A stretch of DNA of 24,431 nt from CAZPUI01 sp964415525 (lineage in GTDB: Bacteria > Acidobacteriota > Holophagae > Holophagales > Holophagaceae), in the NCBI GenBank assembly GCA_964415525.1, contig CAYQAS010000066.1:1-24431 (forward strand), given 5' to 3'. The notes under the pieces are model-generated. The model was given only the letters and a program-made list of their open reading frames with translations. It made no database searches and was not told where the DNA came from. Shown piece by piece: positions 1 to 6,977 of the stretch. The first letter of the stretch is position 1. Each line of letters begins with the position of its first letter. The position numbers and the translations under genes were made by a program.

Positions 1-1
1 G

Positions 2-1159
2 GCGGATGCCGGGGTCATGAGCTTCAAGATCGAGGGCCGCCTGAAGGACGCGGACTACGTGAAGAACGTCGTCAGCCACCTGCGGCGCAAGCTCGACGCC
101 GTGCTGGAAAAGCGCCCCGAGTTCACCCGGGCCAGCCTGGGCCTCGCGCTCCACAGCTTCGTGCCGGATCCCGAGAAGACATTCAGCCGCGGCCATTCCG
201 AATACCGCATCGACGGGGAGCGCCGCTCCATGGGCACGCTGGACGTTGCGGGCCACCTCGGCGAGCTCGTCGGCGTCGTCCGTTCCATCCAGGGGGATCG
301 TGTGATCCTTGACCGCGAGGCCGACCTGAACTCCGGCGATGGCCTCGCCTTCCTGGCGGGTGGCGACGTGACGGGCACCCTCGTCAACGCCGCGGGCGGC
401 CGCCAGATCTTCGTCCAGGAGCCCTCCCGCATCCACGCTGGCACCGAGATCCACCGCAACCTCGACCACCGCTGGCTCAAGGCCATGCGCTCCGCCAAAG
501 TCGAGCGCCGCATCCCCGTGGACGCCGTGCTCGAATTGACGGAAACCACCGCCCACCTGCGCCTGACGGATGATTCCGGCCGCTTCGCCGAGGCCACTGT
601 GGAGGGCACCTTCGGCGCGCCCAAGGATGCCGCGACCGCCCAGGCCGCCATCCGCGAGGCCTTGGAACGCCTGGGGGATTCCCCCTTCCAGTTGCGGGAG
701 CTGAGTGTCAACGAGTTGCGCTTCGTCCCCGTGAGCCGCCTCAACGCCCTGCGCCGGGATGCGGCCGCGGCCCTCGAATCCCTGCGCCGCGCCCCGCGCC
801 CCCCGGCGGATCGCCCTGCCCGCCGCCCCAAGGCGCCGACCCTGATGGCCCTTCCGTCCTTCGAACTGGACTTCAACTGGAACGTCTCCAACGCGAAGGC
901 GAAGGCCTTCTACGAAAAGGCGGGCGCGAAGGTCCTGGAGCCCGCCGCCGAACTCCAGGACGACCTGACGGGCAAGGTGGTCATGACCACCCGCCACTGC
1001 CTGAAGTTCGAACTGGGCTGGTGCCCTGTCCACGCCAACCCCGAGCCCTGGCAGGCGCCGCCCCAGCCCAAGGGCCCGCTCTTCCTGGAGAACGGCGAGA
1101 CCCGCCTCCAGTGCCGCTTCGACTGCGCGCGGTGCCGGATGGAGCTGGTGCTGGCGTAG
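2..1159 (+). CDS. U32 family peptidase-like protein (YdcP/RlhA type), C-terminal part
   Basis: The reading frame is open from the window edge, so the N-terminus is missing; 385 residues are visible. The opening stretch SFKIEGRLKDADYVKNVV is the typical end of the U32 domain. It is followed by a beta-rich middle region and a C-terminal block with NWNVSN, TTRHCLKFELGWC and a final cluster QCRFDCARCRMEL. This long two-part architecture resembles E. coli YdcP (RlhA), which takes part in hydroxylation of 23S rRNA C2501, rather than the shorter YegQ/UbiU-type members. U32 proteins were named as collagenase-like peptidases, but several characterised ones are RNA- or ubiquinone-hydroxylation factors, some with an iron-sulfur cluster. 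The five Cys residues near the C-terminus could bind metal; that is inference. Start codon and upstream context cannot be seen. Family confidence is high; the exact rRNA role is uncertain. Confidence 0.85.
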   Translation, partial: ADAGVMSFKIEGRLKDADYVKNVVSHLRRKLDAVLEKRPEFTRASLGLALHSFVPDPEKTFSRGHSEYRIDGERRSMGTLDVAGHLGELVGVVRSIQGDRVILDREADLNSGDGLAFLAGGDVTGTLVNAAGGRQIFVQEPSRIHAGTEIHRNLDHRWLKAMRSAKVERRIPVDAVLELTETTAHLRLTDDSGRFAEATVEGTFGAPKDAATAQAAIREALERLGDSPFQLRELSVNELRFVPVSRLNALRRDAAAALESLRRAPRPPADRPARRPKAPTLMALPSFELDFNWNVSNAKAKAFYEKAGAKVLEPAAELQDDLTGKVVMTTRHCLKFELGWCPVHANPEPWQAPPQPKGPLFLENGETRLQCRFDCARCRMELVLA

Positions 1160-1166
1160 AGGCTAA

Positions 1167-1495
1167 GAGCCCGTCCAAGTAATCAGTCGAGGCCACGTTG
1201 GGTGCAAAGGGCTTGCAGGCCAGGAAGCGGGCGAAGGGCGATGCGGTGACATCGTCCGAGCCCGGTGACGCCGCATGGAAGTCCTTTGCGCCCAACCCTC
1301 CCATGTATCGCAAACCGCACTGCGGTCTGCTCCTGCGGCCCTCAGGGCCGCAGACATGGGTCCCTGGCCGGGCCGGAGGCCTGCGAAGCTCGTTGTCAGG
1401 CGCGTCGGAGGTCGTCCCGCTACCCCCTTCCTCGCCCTCCTCGATCAGCTTGGCCGCCGACCCGGCGCGGCCCAATTCAATACTTGGACGGGCTC
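1167..1495. mobile_element. MITE-like element with 15-bp terminal inverted repeats
   Basis: The sequence GAGCCCGTCCAAGTA at 1167-1181 recurs as its exact reverse complement at 1481-1495, framing 329 bp with no convincing gene. The flanks are CTAA (1163-1166) and CTAG (1496-1499), which resembles an imperfect copy of the CTAR-type target duplicated by IS5-family transposases. The combination of short length, perfect ends, no transposase and insertion exactly between two convergent genes fits a non-autonomous miniature element. It fills the only sizeable gap between the U32 gene and the next gene. It could instead be a genome-specific interspersed repeat of another kind, since no second copy lies in this window. 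Family assignment is inference. Confidence 0.65.
1300..1360. repeat. Nested inverted repeats forming a possible three-way junction inside the MITE-like element
   Basis: An outer pair CCCATGT (1300-1306) and ACATGGG (1354-1360) encloses two hairpins. One is ACCGCA-c-TGCGGT at 1314-1326; the other is CTGCGGCCCT-c-AGGGCCGCAG at 1333-1353. A competing pair GTCTGC (1325-1330)/GCAGAC (1350-1355) is also present. The structure would form on either strand, so it could be a DNA cruciform, a bidirectional terminator or a structured RNA. The pairing is read directly from the sequence; any function is inference. Confidence 0.6.
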
Positions 1496-2794
1496 CTAGA
1501 ACCCGAACAGCTGCTTCCACATCTCCGCATTCATGGAGACGCCGAAGGTCCAGCTCTGCTGCTTCTGGCCCACCCCCTTGATGTCCTGGTAGGCACAGGA
1601 GGACTTGCCGAGCACCAGGGTCGCGGAGTGGGTGAGGTCAATGCCGAGCCCCAGGGTGTAGACGCTGCCGCGACCCTGGATGCCTTCGGGCTTGTTGGCC
1701 AGGAATCCAGCGCCCACGACGACACTGAGGCGGCGACGGAGGTTGGAGCCACGGTAGTCGCCGGGGATGTAGCGGTAGGCCATCGGGTAGATTCGTGCCG
1801 CCAGGGAGAAGGCCTCACTGTCCAGGGCCGTCAGGCGATGGGTGAGGATTCCGAAGCGGAAGCCCTCCTTCATCCAGACCGGATTGCCCACGGCCTTCCA
1901 GACGGCGCTGACGCGGGGGATGGTGGTGCCCTGATCGCCCAGGGGCAGACGCTTCAGGTCTCCGTGGAGGACGCCCACCTCGAGCGCCATGGGGGCAATC
2001 TGCGCCTTGAGCGTCTCGGCCGCCTCGAGCAGGTCCTTGCCTTCCTTCCAGTCCTTCAGCTCCGCACATGCCAGCAGTTTCTTGCAGGCGTCCCGGACGG
2101 CATTGAGCCCCACCAGAAGATCCCTGGCCCGGTTGCGTTCCGCCGCGAGGAAGCTGGGGCTGGGATCGCCCACCAGGGCCAGCCCCAGGCGGGCTGTTTC
2201 CACCCAGACCGCCTTGCCCTTCAAGGCCTGCTCGAATTCCCCGAGCGCGTCTCGGCGCGCATTGGAGATTTTTTCGTCCTTCTCGCGCTTTTCCTTGGCA
2301 TCCGAGGTCTCGGAAGAGGGCACGGAAACGGGAGCCGGAATGGCCTTGGCCGCGTTCTTGAGGGGTTGATCGATCGCCCGGAGCACCAGGGGAAGGCCCT
2401 TCAAGGGAGCATCCAGGGCCGCCAGACGCACCAGTACGCCTTGGGAGGTCACGGTGCGAAGCCCAAGCCCCAGCTCGATCTCCTCCAGAACGACGAACAG
2501 CTCCTCGGTCGTCCAGTAGCGACTGGGTTTCTGCACATATTCCATGGCCCGGTTGCGCGCGGCGCTCTCGTAGAGCGCGCTGTTCCTCCGGTTGAAGGTC
2601 AGCCAGTAGAGGTACTCCACCTCCCGAGCGAGCGGGATGAGCTTGTCCTGGACACTCCCCTCCAGAGCCGCGATCCGCGTCTGGAGCGCCTGGACCTGCG
2701 CCTTGAGCTGTTCCTGTTCACTCATTTCCGCCTCTTGCGCCGAGAGACCGCACGCAATGGCGAGTGAGAGACTGATGGATCGACACATAGACAT
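1496..2794 (-). CDS. Exported hypothetical protein with coiled-coil N-terminus and barrel-like C-terminus
   Basis: I do not recognise this 432-aa protein. It begins with an N-terminal export signal (about residues 1-20, ending near GLSAQ). Cys15 in AIAC is a poor lipobox, so a lipoprotein is possible but not clear. Residues 24-60 have coiled-coil character (EQEQLKAQVQALQTRIAALE). A Lys/Glu-rich hydrophilic stretch lies at about 150-180. The last 100 residues alternate polar and hydrophobic residues and end in Phe (KQLFGF), as outer-membrane beta-barrel strands often do. The start is supported by GGAGG five to six bases upstream of the ATG. Its TAG stop coincides with the right border of the MITE-like element. 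It is divergent from the hydrolase-caspase gene with 132 bp between the two start codons. A periplasmic or outer-membrane location is inferred. Confidence 0.8.
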   Translation of the reverse strand: MSMCRSISLSLAIACGLSAQEAEMSEQEQLKAQVQALQTRIAALEGSVQDKLIPLAREVEYLYWLTFNRRNSALYESAARNRAMEYVQKPSRYWTTEELFVVLEEIELGLGLRTVTSQGVLVRLAALDAPLKGLPLVLRAIDQPLKNAAKAIPAPVSVPSSETSDAKEKREKDEKISNARRDALGEFEQALKGKAVWVETARLGLALVGDPSPSFLAAERNRARDLLVGLNAVRDACKKLLACAELKDWKEGKDLLEAAETLKAQIAPMALEVGVLHGDLKRLPLGDQGTTIPRVSAVWKAVGNPVWMKEGFRFGILTHRLTALDSEAFSLAARIYPMAYRYIPGDYRGSNLRRRLSVVVGAGFLANKPEGIQGRGSVYTLGLGIDLTHSATLVLGKSSCAYQDIKGVGQKQQSWTFGVSMNAEMWKQLFGF

Positions 2795-2926
2795 GGCACC
2801 CTCCAGAAAGATATGCCACCCATGAAAGCATCAACAATCCGCCCATGGGTAACCAATTCCAACCCGAGGTGACGTAAATGAAAATCCGTGGTTCATTCGT
2901 GGCATCCCCACCACAAGGAGGCGGCC
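2795..2926. promoter_or_regulatory. Divergent intergenic region with imperfect inverted repeat
   Basis: These 132 bp separate two divergent start codons and must hold the promoters for both genes unless one is read from further away. A 14-bp imperfect inverted repeat, ATGCCACCCATGAA at 2813-2826 and TTCATTCGTGGCAT at 2892-2905 (12 of 14 pairs match), flanks the centre. It could be an operator shared by both genes or a chance match. No clear -35/-10 pair was identified. The ribosome site AAGGAGG at 2915-2921 belongs to the plus-strand gene. Confidence 0.35.
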
Positions 2927-4606
2927 ATGAAGATCCTGGTGATCCACGGCACGGGCTGGCATGAGCCCGGCGGCGACTGGCGCGACAAGGACTTCGGCAT
3001 TCCCATCCGCAAGGCCCTGAAGGCTGCGGGGGCGGATCAAGCCGAATTCGACTTTTTCGAATACTGCCCGCTGACGGCTCGGCCGGAATTTGGACTGGAT
3101 GTCTGGTCCTGGTTGAAGGCCGCCGGGACGGGCATCGGCGGCTGGCTGGGCCTAGGCAAGGCCCGGGGCGGCGGTACGAGCCAGAATGCGGGGATGGTGG
3201 TGAAGTGGATGGCCCAGGCGCCCCTGCGGACGGCGCTGCGCAAGGAACTGGTCGCCAAGGTCAAGGCCGTGAAACCTGATGTGGTGGTGGCCCACAGCCT
3301 CGGGAGCCTCATCGCCTACGACACCTTCTATCCCGGTCGCGAGGAGGCCAAGGGCCTCGACCTCGGCGGCATCCATCTCTTGACCCTGGGCAGCCAGATC
3401 GCCAATCCCGGCGTGCTGCCCCTCTTCCAGCGCCTCGTCGGCCCCCCCAGCGCAAGCTGGACCAACCTCTACAACCCCGAGGACGCGGTCTTGGTGATGA
3501 GCCTGGAGGGCAAGGTCACCCGGGACCATGGTCTGGATCCTCGTTTCTGTGAACTGAAGACCGCCTTCGACATCCCTGGGATCGGGGATCACAGCGCCAA
3601 GGAATACCTCGCCCACGACCAGGCCCAGGATTTCTGGCGGACCCTGACCCCGAAGGCGCCCAAATCCCGCACCGCAGCCCCGAAATCCGTGCGAGCCCCG
3701 CGCAAGCGCGCACTCCTGGTGGGCATCGACCACTACCAGGAGATCACCGACCTGGACGGCTGCGTCAACGACCTGTGGCTGATGAACCAGACCATTCAGG
3801 AGCACGGCTTCGACGCCAAGGACATCCGCACCCTCAGCAACGGTCGGGCCACGCTCAAGGCGCTGCGGGAGCGGCTGACCTGGCTGGTGGATGGCGCGCG
3901 CGAAGGCGACGACCTGCTCTTCCATTACTCCGGCCACGGCGGACAGATTCCCGCCTACGGACCGGAGGAAGTCGACCACCTCGACGAGTGCCTCTGCCCC
4001 CACGACTTCGATGGCGAGGCGGGCTATGCGGACAACGAATTCCTCCAGCTCTACAGCCAGCTGCCCTATGGCGCGCGCTTCACCATCCTCCTGGACTGCT
4101 GTCACTCCGGCGGCATGACCCGGGGACGCGGGCGCGTCAGGGGCGTGGGCGTCCACCCCGACCTGCGCCATCGCGCCTTGCGCTGGGAGGCTAAGACCGG
4201 ACAGTGGGTGTCGCGAACCCTTCCGGGCCAGGGCTGGAACCCAGATCTGGATGCAGCCTACATCGGACAGTCCGGCGTCGTGCGGCGCCTGGGACGTGCC
4301 GCGGAACTGCGGGGGATCAGTGATGCCGCCTTCGACGCAGCCCGCGCCGCGGCCGGACACAGCGGCCCCTACCTGCCGCTCATCCTCATGGCCTGTGCGG
4401 AAGGCCAGTTCGCCTACGAGACCGAGAATGGCAACACGCCCCATGGCGCCTTCACCTGGCACCTCACCCGCCTGCTGGCGGCCAAGACGAAGCAGCCCCG
4501 CACCGTGGAAGCCTTGGTGAAGGCCCTCGCCAAGCCCCTGGGCGCCGATCAGACGGCTCAGGTGATGGGCCCGAAGGTCCGGCTCGAAGCGCCGCTCTTC
4601 GGCTGA
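2927..4606 (+). CDS. Fusion of alpha/beta-hydrolase-like domain with caspase/metacaspase (peptidase C14) domain
   Basis: The protein is 559 aa with two catalytic modules. The N-terminal part (about 1-240) begins MKILVIHGTGWHEPGG and has a nucleophile elbow AHSLGS (Ser124), with plausible acid Asp186 (YNPEDAV) and base His222 (GDHSAKEY), as in alpha/beta-hydrolases. A basic Ala/Pro/Lys linker (about 243-260) leads to a caspase-like domain: RALLVGIDHY, then HYSGHGGQ with catalytic His337, DECLCPHDFDG, and DCCHSGG with catalytic Cys392. Both metacaspase catalytic residues are present. No signal peptide is seen, so it is probably cytoplasmic. The start at 2927 is chosen because AAGGAGG lies just upstream; an in-frame ATG at 2888 lacks such a site. 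Its TGA directly abuts the galT stop on the other strand. Substrates are unknown; esterase or lipase activity for the first domain and Arg/Lys-directed proteolysis for the second follow from family knowledge only. Confidence 0.9.
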   Translation: MKILVIHGTGWHEPGGDWRDKDFGIPIRKALKAAGADQAEFDFFEYCPLTARPEFGLDVWSWLKAAGTGIGGWLGLGKARGGGTSQNAGMVVKWMAQAPLRTALRKELVAKVKAVKPDVVVAHSLGSLIAYDTFYPGREEAKGLDLGGIHLLTLGSQIANPGVLPLFQRLVGPPSASWTNLYNPEDAVLVMSLEGKVTRDHGLDPRFCELKTAFDIPGIGDHSAKEYLAHDQAQDFWRTLTPKAPKSRTAAPKSVRAPRKRALLVGIDHYQEITDLDGCVNDLWLMNQTIQEHGFDAKDIRTLSNGRATLKALRERLTWLVDGAREGDDLLFHYSGHGGQIPAYGPEEVDHLDECLCPHDFDGEAGYADNEFLQLYSQLPYGARFTILLDCCHSGGMTRGRGRVRGVGVHPDLRHRALRWEAKTGQWVSRTLPGQGWNPDLDAAYIGQSGVVRRLGRAAELRGISDAAFDAARAAAGHSGPYLPLILMACAEGQFAYETENGNTPHGAFTWHLTRLLAAKTKQPRTVEALVKALAKPLGADQTAQVMGPKVRLEAPLFG

Positions 4607-5626
4607 TCAGCCCATGGACTCTGAGAGCCCGCGGAGGCGTTCCGCCGCCTCCTCGGGCCGGAGGTCCCGCCCGGGCATGCCGAGCATCTCGAAGCCCACC
4701 ATGAACTTTCGCACCGTCGCCCCCCGCAGCAGCGGCGGATAGAAGTGCAGGTGCAGCACCCACTCCGGGTGCGCCTCGCCGTCGAAGGGCGCCTGATGGA
4801 AGCCCATGCTGTAGGGGAAGGAGACCTCGAACAGGTGGTCGTAGCGCGTCGTCAGACGCTTCAGGGCGTCCGCGAGACCGAGGCGCTGAGCCTCCGACAG
4901 CTCCGTCAGACGGCCCACGGGCTGCTTCGGCAGCACCAAGGTCTCGAAGGGCCAGACCGCCCAGAAGGGCACCAGCACGACCCAGGTGTCGTTCTCCAGA
5001 ACGATGCGCTCCGCCCGAGCCAGCTCCTCCGCCAGCACGTCCATCAGCAGCGGTCGACCGTGCTTCGCGAAGTAGGTTTGCTGCGCCGCCAGCTCCTTCA
5101 CATGCTCAGTGGGCAGGTGCTCCGTGGCCCAGATCTGACTGTGGGGATGGGGATTGGAGCAGCCCATCAGCTCGCCCTTGTTCTCGAAGACCTGCACGCT
5201 GGTGATCTCGGGGCGGGCGCCAAGGGTTCGGCTTTCCTCTGTCCACGCCTCGATCACCCCCACGAGCTCGGCCACGCTCAGATCCGGCAGGGTCTGGTCA
5301 TGACGGGGCGAGAAGCAGACCACCCGACAGAGCCCGCCCTCGGGTTCCGCCACCAGGAGGCCTTCCTGGACAGGCGCTGTCTCATCCCGTGGCGAGAGCG
5401 CCGCAAAGTCGTTGTCGAAGGCGAAGGTGCTCGCATAGTTCGGGTTCTGATGCCCCCCCGCCCGGGCATTGCCGGGGCAGAGGTAGCAGCCCGGATCGTA
5501 GCTGGGGCGCTGGGCGGCAGCGGTCGCCTCCATCCGCCCCTGCCAGGGGCGCTGGGTGCGGTGCGGGCTCACGAGCACCCATTCCCCGGTGAGCAGGTTG
5601 AGGCGGCGGTGGGAGCGGTCGAACAT
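4607..5626 (-). CDS. galT: Galactose-1-phosphate uridylyltransferase
   Basis: This 339-aa Leloir enzyme transfers UMP from UDP-glucose to galactose 1-phosphate in the cytoplasm. It shows the zinc pair CYLC (Cys47, Cys50), the active-site segment SNPHPHSQIW with the nucleophile His162 and Gln164, and the C-terminal HLHFYPPLLR. Length matches the class I family. The ATG is chosen because it overlaps the galK stop as TGATG, a one-base overlap typical of translational coupling. A longer in-frame upstream extension lies inside galK and is not needed. It is the last gene of the galM-symporter-membrane protein-galK-galT operon, and its stop touches the stop of the convergent caspase gene with no spacer. 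Confidence 0.97.
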   Translation of the reverse strand: MFDRSHRRLNLLTGEWVLVSPHRTQRPWQGRMEATAAAQRPSYDPGCYLCPGNARAGGHQNPNYASTFAFDNDFAALSPRDETAPVQEGLLVAEPEGGLCRVVCFSPRHDQTLPDLSVAELVGVIEAWTEESRTLGARPEITSVQVFENKGELMGCSNPHPHSQIWATEHLPTEHVKELAAQQTYFAKHGRPLLMDVLAEELARAERIVLENDTWVVLVPFWAVWPFETLVLPKQPVGRLTELSEAQRLGLADALKRLTTRYDHLFEVSFPYSMGFHQAPFDGEAHPEWVLHLHFYPPLLRGATVRKFMVGFEMLGMPGRDLRPEEAAERLRGLSESMG

Positions 5627-6771
5627 CAGCCCACCCGCTCCGTGCCGCCGGTGAGTCGGCAAACGTGGATCACGGGCGACTTGCCGAGACGAGCGAAGGC
5701 CGGAGCCATGCCTTCCTGGAAGGTCTCCAACGCATCGGCCCGCACGAGGCTGAGGGTGCACCCGCCGAAGCCGCCGCCCATCATGCGGCTGCCCAGCACG
5801 CCCGGCAGGGTCTGGGCCGTCTCCGCCAGCAGATCCAGTTCCGCGCAGCTGACCTCATAGTCGGCCCGAAGCCCCGCGTGACTGGCGTTGAGCAGCGGCC
5901 CGAGGGCGGCGATGTCGCCCGATTCCAGGGCCGCGCAGGCATCCAGCACCCGCTGGTTCTCGGCAAGGACGTAGGCACAGCGCCGGTAGACCACCGCATC
6001 CAGCTCGGCCTTGTGTGCCTCCAGAAGCGCCAACGGCACATCCCGAAGGCTCTCGATGTCCTTGGCATGGGAAGCCAAGTGCGCCACGCCCGCCTCGCAC
6101 TGGGCGCGGCGCACGTTGTATTCGCTGCCCGCCAGGGTCCGCCGGACCTGCGTATCGCACAGCACGATGCGCAGGTCCGGATCCCGGAAGGGCACGGCCC
6201 GAGTGCTCAGGTCGCGACAGTCCAGGTGCAGCAGGTGGCCGTCCTGACCAAGCACCGAGGCGAACTGATCCATGATTCCGCAGGCCACGCCCACGAAGCG
6301 GTTCTCCGCCCGCTGTCCGATCCGCGCGAGGGCGGGCCGGTCGAGTCCAAGCCCGAAGGCCTCATTCAGACCAAAGGCGAAGGCGCATTCCAGCGCCGCC
6401 GACGAGGACATGCCACTGCCGATGGGCACATCGCCCCCGAACACGACGTCCACGCCCCGAAGGTCATGACCGTCGGCCTTCAGCTCCGACAGAACGCCCA
6501 ACAGGTAGTCGGGCCAGCCCAGGCCGCTGCGCATCAGCGTCCCCAGGTCCCCGTCAAAGTCGGCATCCATATCGAGGGCATGAAAGCGACAGCGGGTGTC
6601 CGAACGAGGCGACAGCGCGAGCCAGATGGCCTTGTCCACGGCGCCGGGCAACACGAAGCCCAGGTTGTAGTCCGTGTGCTCCCCGATGAGGTTCACCCGG
6701 CCTGGCCCTCGCACCAGGAGTGCGGGCTGACCGAAACGAATCTTGAAGCCGTCGGTGATGCGATTCTGCAT
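5626..6771 (-). CDS. galK: Galactokinase
   Basis: This 381-aa GHMP kinase phosphorylates alpha-D-galactose at O1 with ATP. Diagnostic motifs are the galactokinase signature GRVNLIGEHTDYN (residues 24-36), the ATP-binding loop PIGSGMSSSAALE (about 116-128), CGIMDQF with the catalytic Asp168, and the C-terminal glycine-rich MGGGFGGCTLSLV. Length is normal for bacterial GalK. The ATG lies three bases after the stop of the small membrane protein gene, and the stop overlaps the galT start by one base, so it is embedded in a polycistronic unit. Function is secure from the motifs. Confidence 0.97.
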   Translation of the reverse strand: MQNRITDGFKIRFGQPALLVRGPGRVNLIGEHTDYNLGFVLPGAVDKAIWLALSPRSDTRCRFHALDMDADFDGDLGTLMRSGLGWPDYLLGVLSELKADGHDLRGVDVVFGGDVPIGSGMSSSAALECAFAFGLNEAFGLGLDRPALARIGQRAENRFVGVACGIMDQFASVLGQDGHLLHLDCRDLSTRAVPFRDPDLRIVLCDTQVRRTLAGSEYNVRRAQCEAGVAHLASHAKDIESLRDVPLALLEAHKAELDAVVYRRCAYVLAENQRVLDACAALESGDIAALGPLLNASHAGLRADYEVSCAELDLLAETAQTLPGVLGSRMMGGGFGGCTLSLVRADALETFQEGMAPAFARLGKSPVIHVCRLTGGTERVG

Positions 6772-6774
6772 GGG

Positions 6775-6969
6775 CTACTTCCGGGCCCGCAAGGCAAGGG
6801 TGAGCATGGTGCCACCGAAGGCCAGGAGCACGAGGCCCCAGCCAAGGTTCACGTTGAGGCCGAGGGAGGCCTGGTAGATGTTCTTGGGCGCCACAGCCCC
6901 GAAGACGCTGAGGATCACGCCGATGAGGCTGAACAGAAGGCCGATGGGAAGGCGCAGGTCGAAGTTCAT
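6775..6969 (-). CDS. Small two-helix membrane protein encoded between the symporter and galK
   Basis: The 64-aa protein begins MNFDLRLPIGLLFSLIGVIL and has two hydrophobic segments (about residues 8-28 and 39-60), separated by a short polar loop containing SLGLNVNLGWG, and ends in RARK. The ATG is eight bases after the symporter stop and the TAG three bases before galK, so the gene fills its slot exactly. Its ribosome site is weak, which suggests coupling to the upstream gene. Small membrane partners beside SSS symporters are known in other systems (for example YhdT next to PanF). A role as an accessory subunit or stabiliser of the neighbouring sodium:sugar symporter is therefore a reasonable inference. 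I do not recognise a named family with certainty. The longer in-frame ORF starting inside the symporter gene is not the likely start. Confidence 0.8.
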   Translation of the reverse strand: MNFDLRLPIGLLFSLIGVILSVFGAVAPKNIYQASLGLNVNLGWGLVLLAFGGTMLTLALRARK

Positions 6970-6977
6970 GGGGGGTC

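Noticed and set aside
1163..1357. 64-aa minus-strand ORF inside the element
   Set aside because: Ends with the translation of the terminal repeat (TWTGS), as does the opposite-strand ORF at 1275-1499; this follows from the inverted repeat and does not indicate a gene.
981..1520. 179-aa minus-strand ORF crossing the MITE-like element
   Set aside because: It runs across both terminal repeats and into the U32 gene, has no recognisable domain, and is interrupted in character at the element borders. The middle part could be a remnant repeat-encoded frame but cannot be supported.
2888..2926. Earlier ATG for the hydrolase-caspase protein
   Set aside because: The extra 13 residues are unlike the family, and the strong ribosome site AAGGAGG points to the ATG at 2927.
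3152..4462. 436-aa minus-strand ORF antisense to the caspase fusion
   Set aside because: No motifs or ribosome site; the plus strand carries clear hydrolase and caspase motifs.
4745..5860. 371-aa plus-strand ORF antisense to galT and galK
   Set aside because: Low-complexity composition and no family features, opposite two securely identified enzymes.
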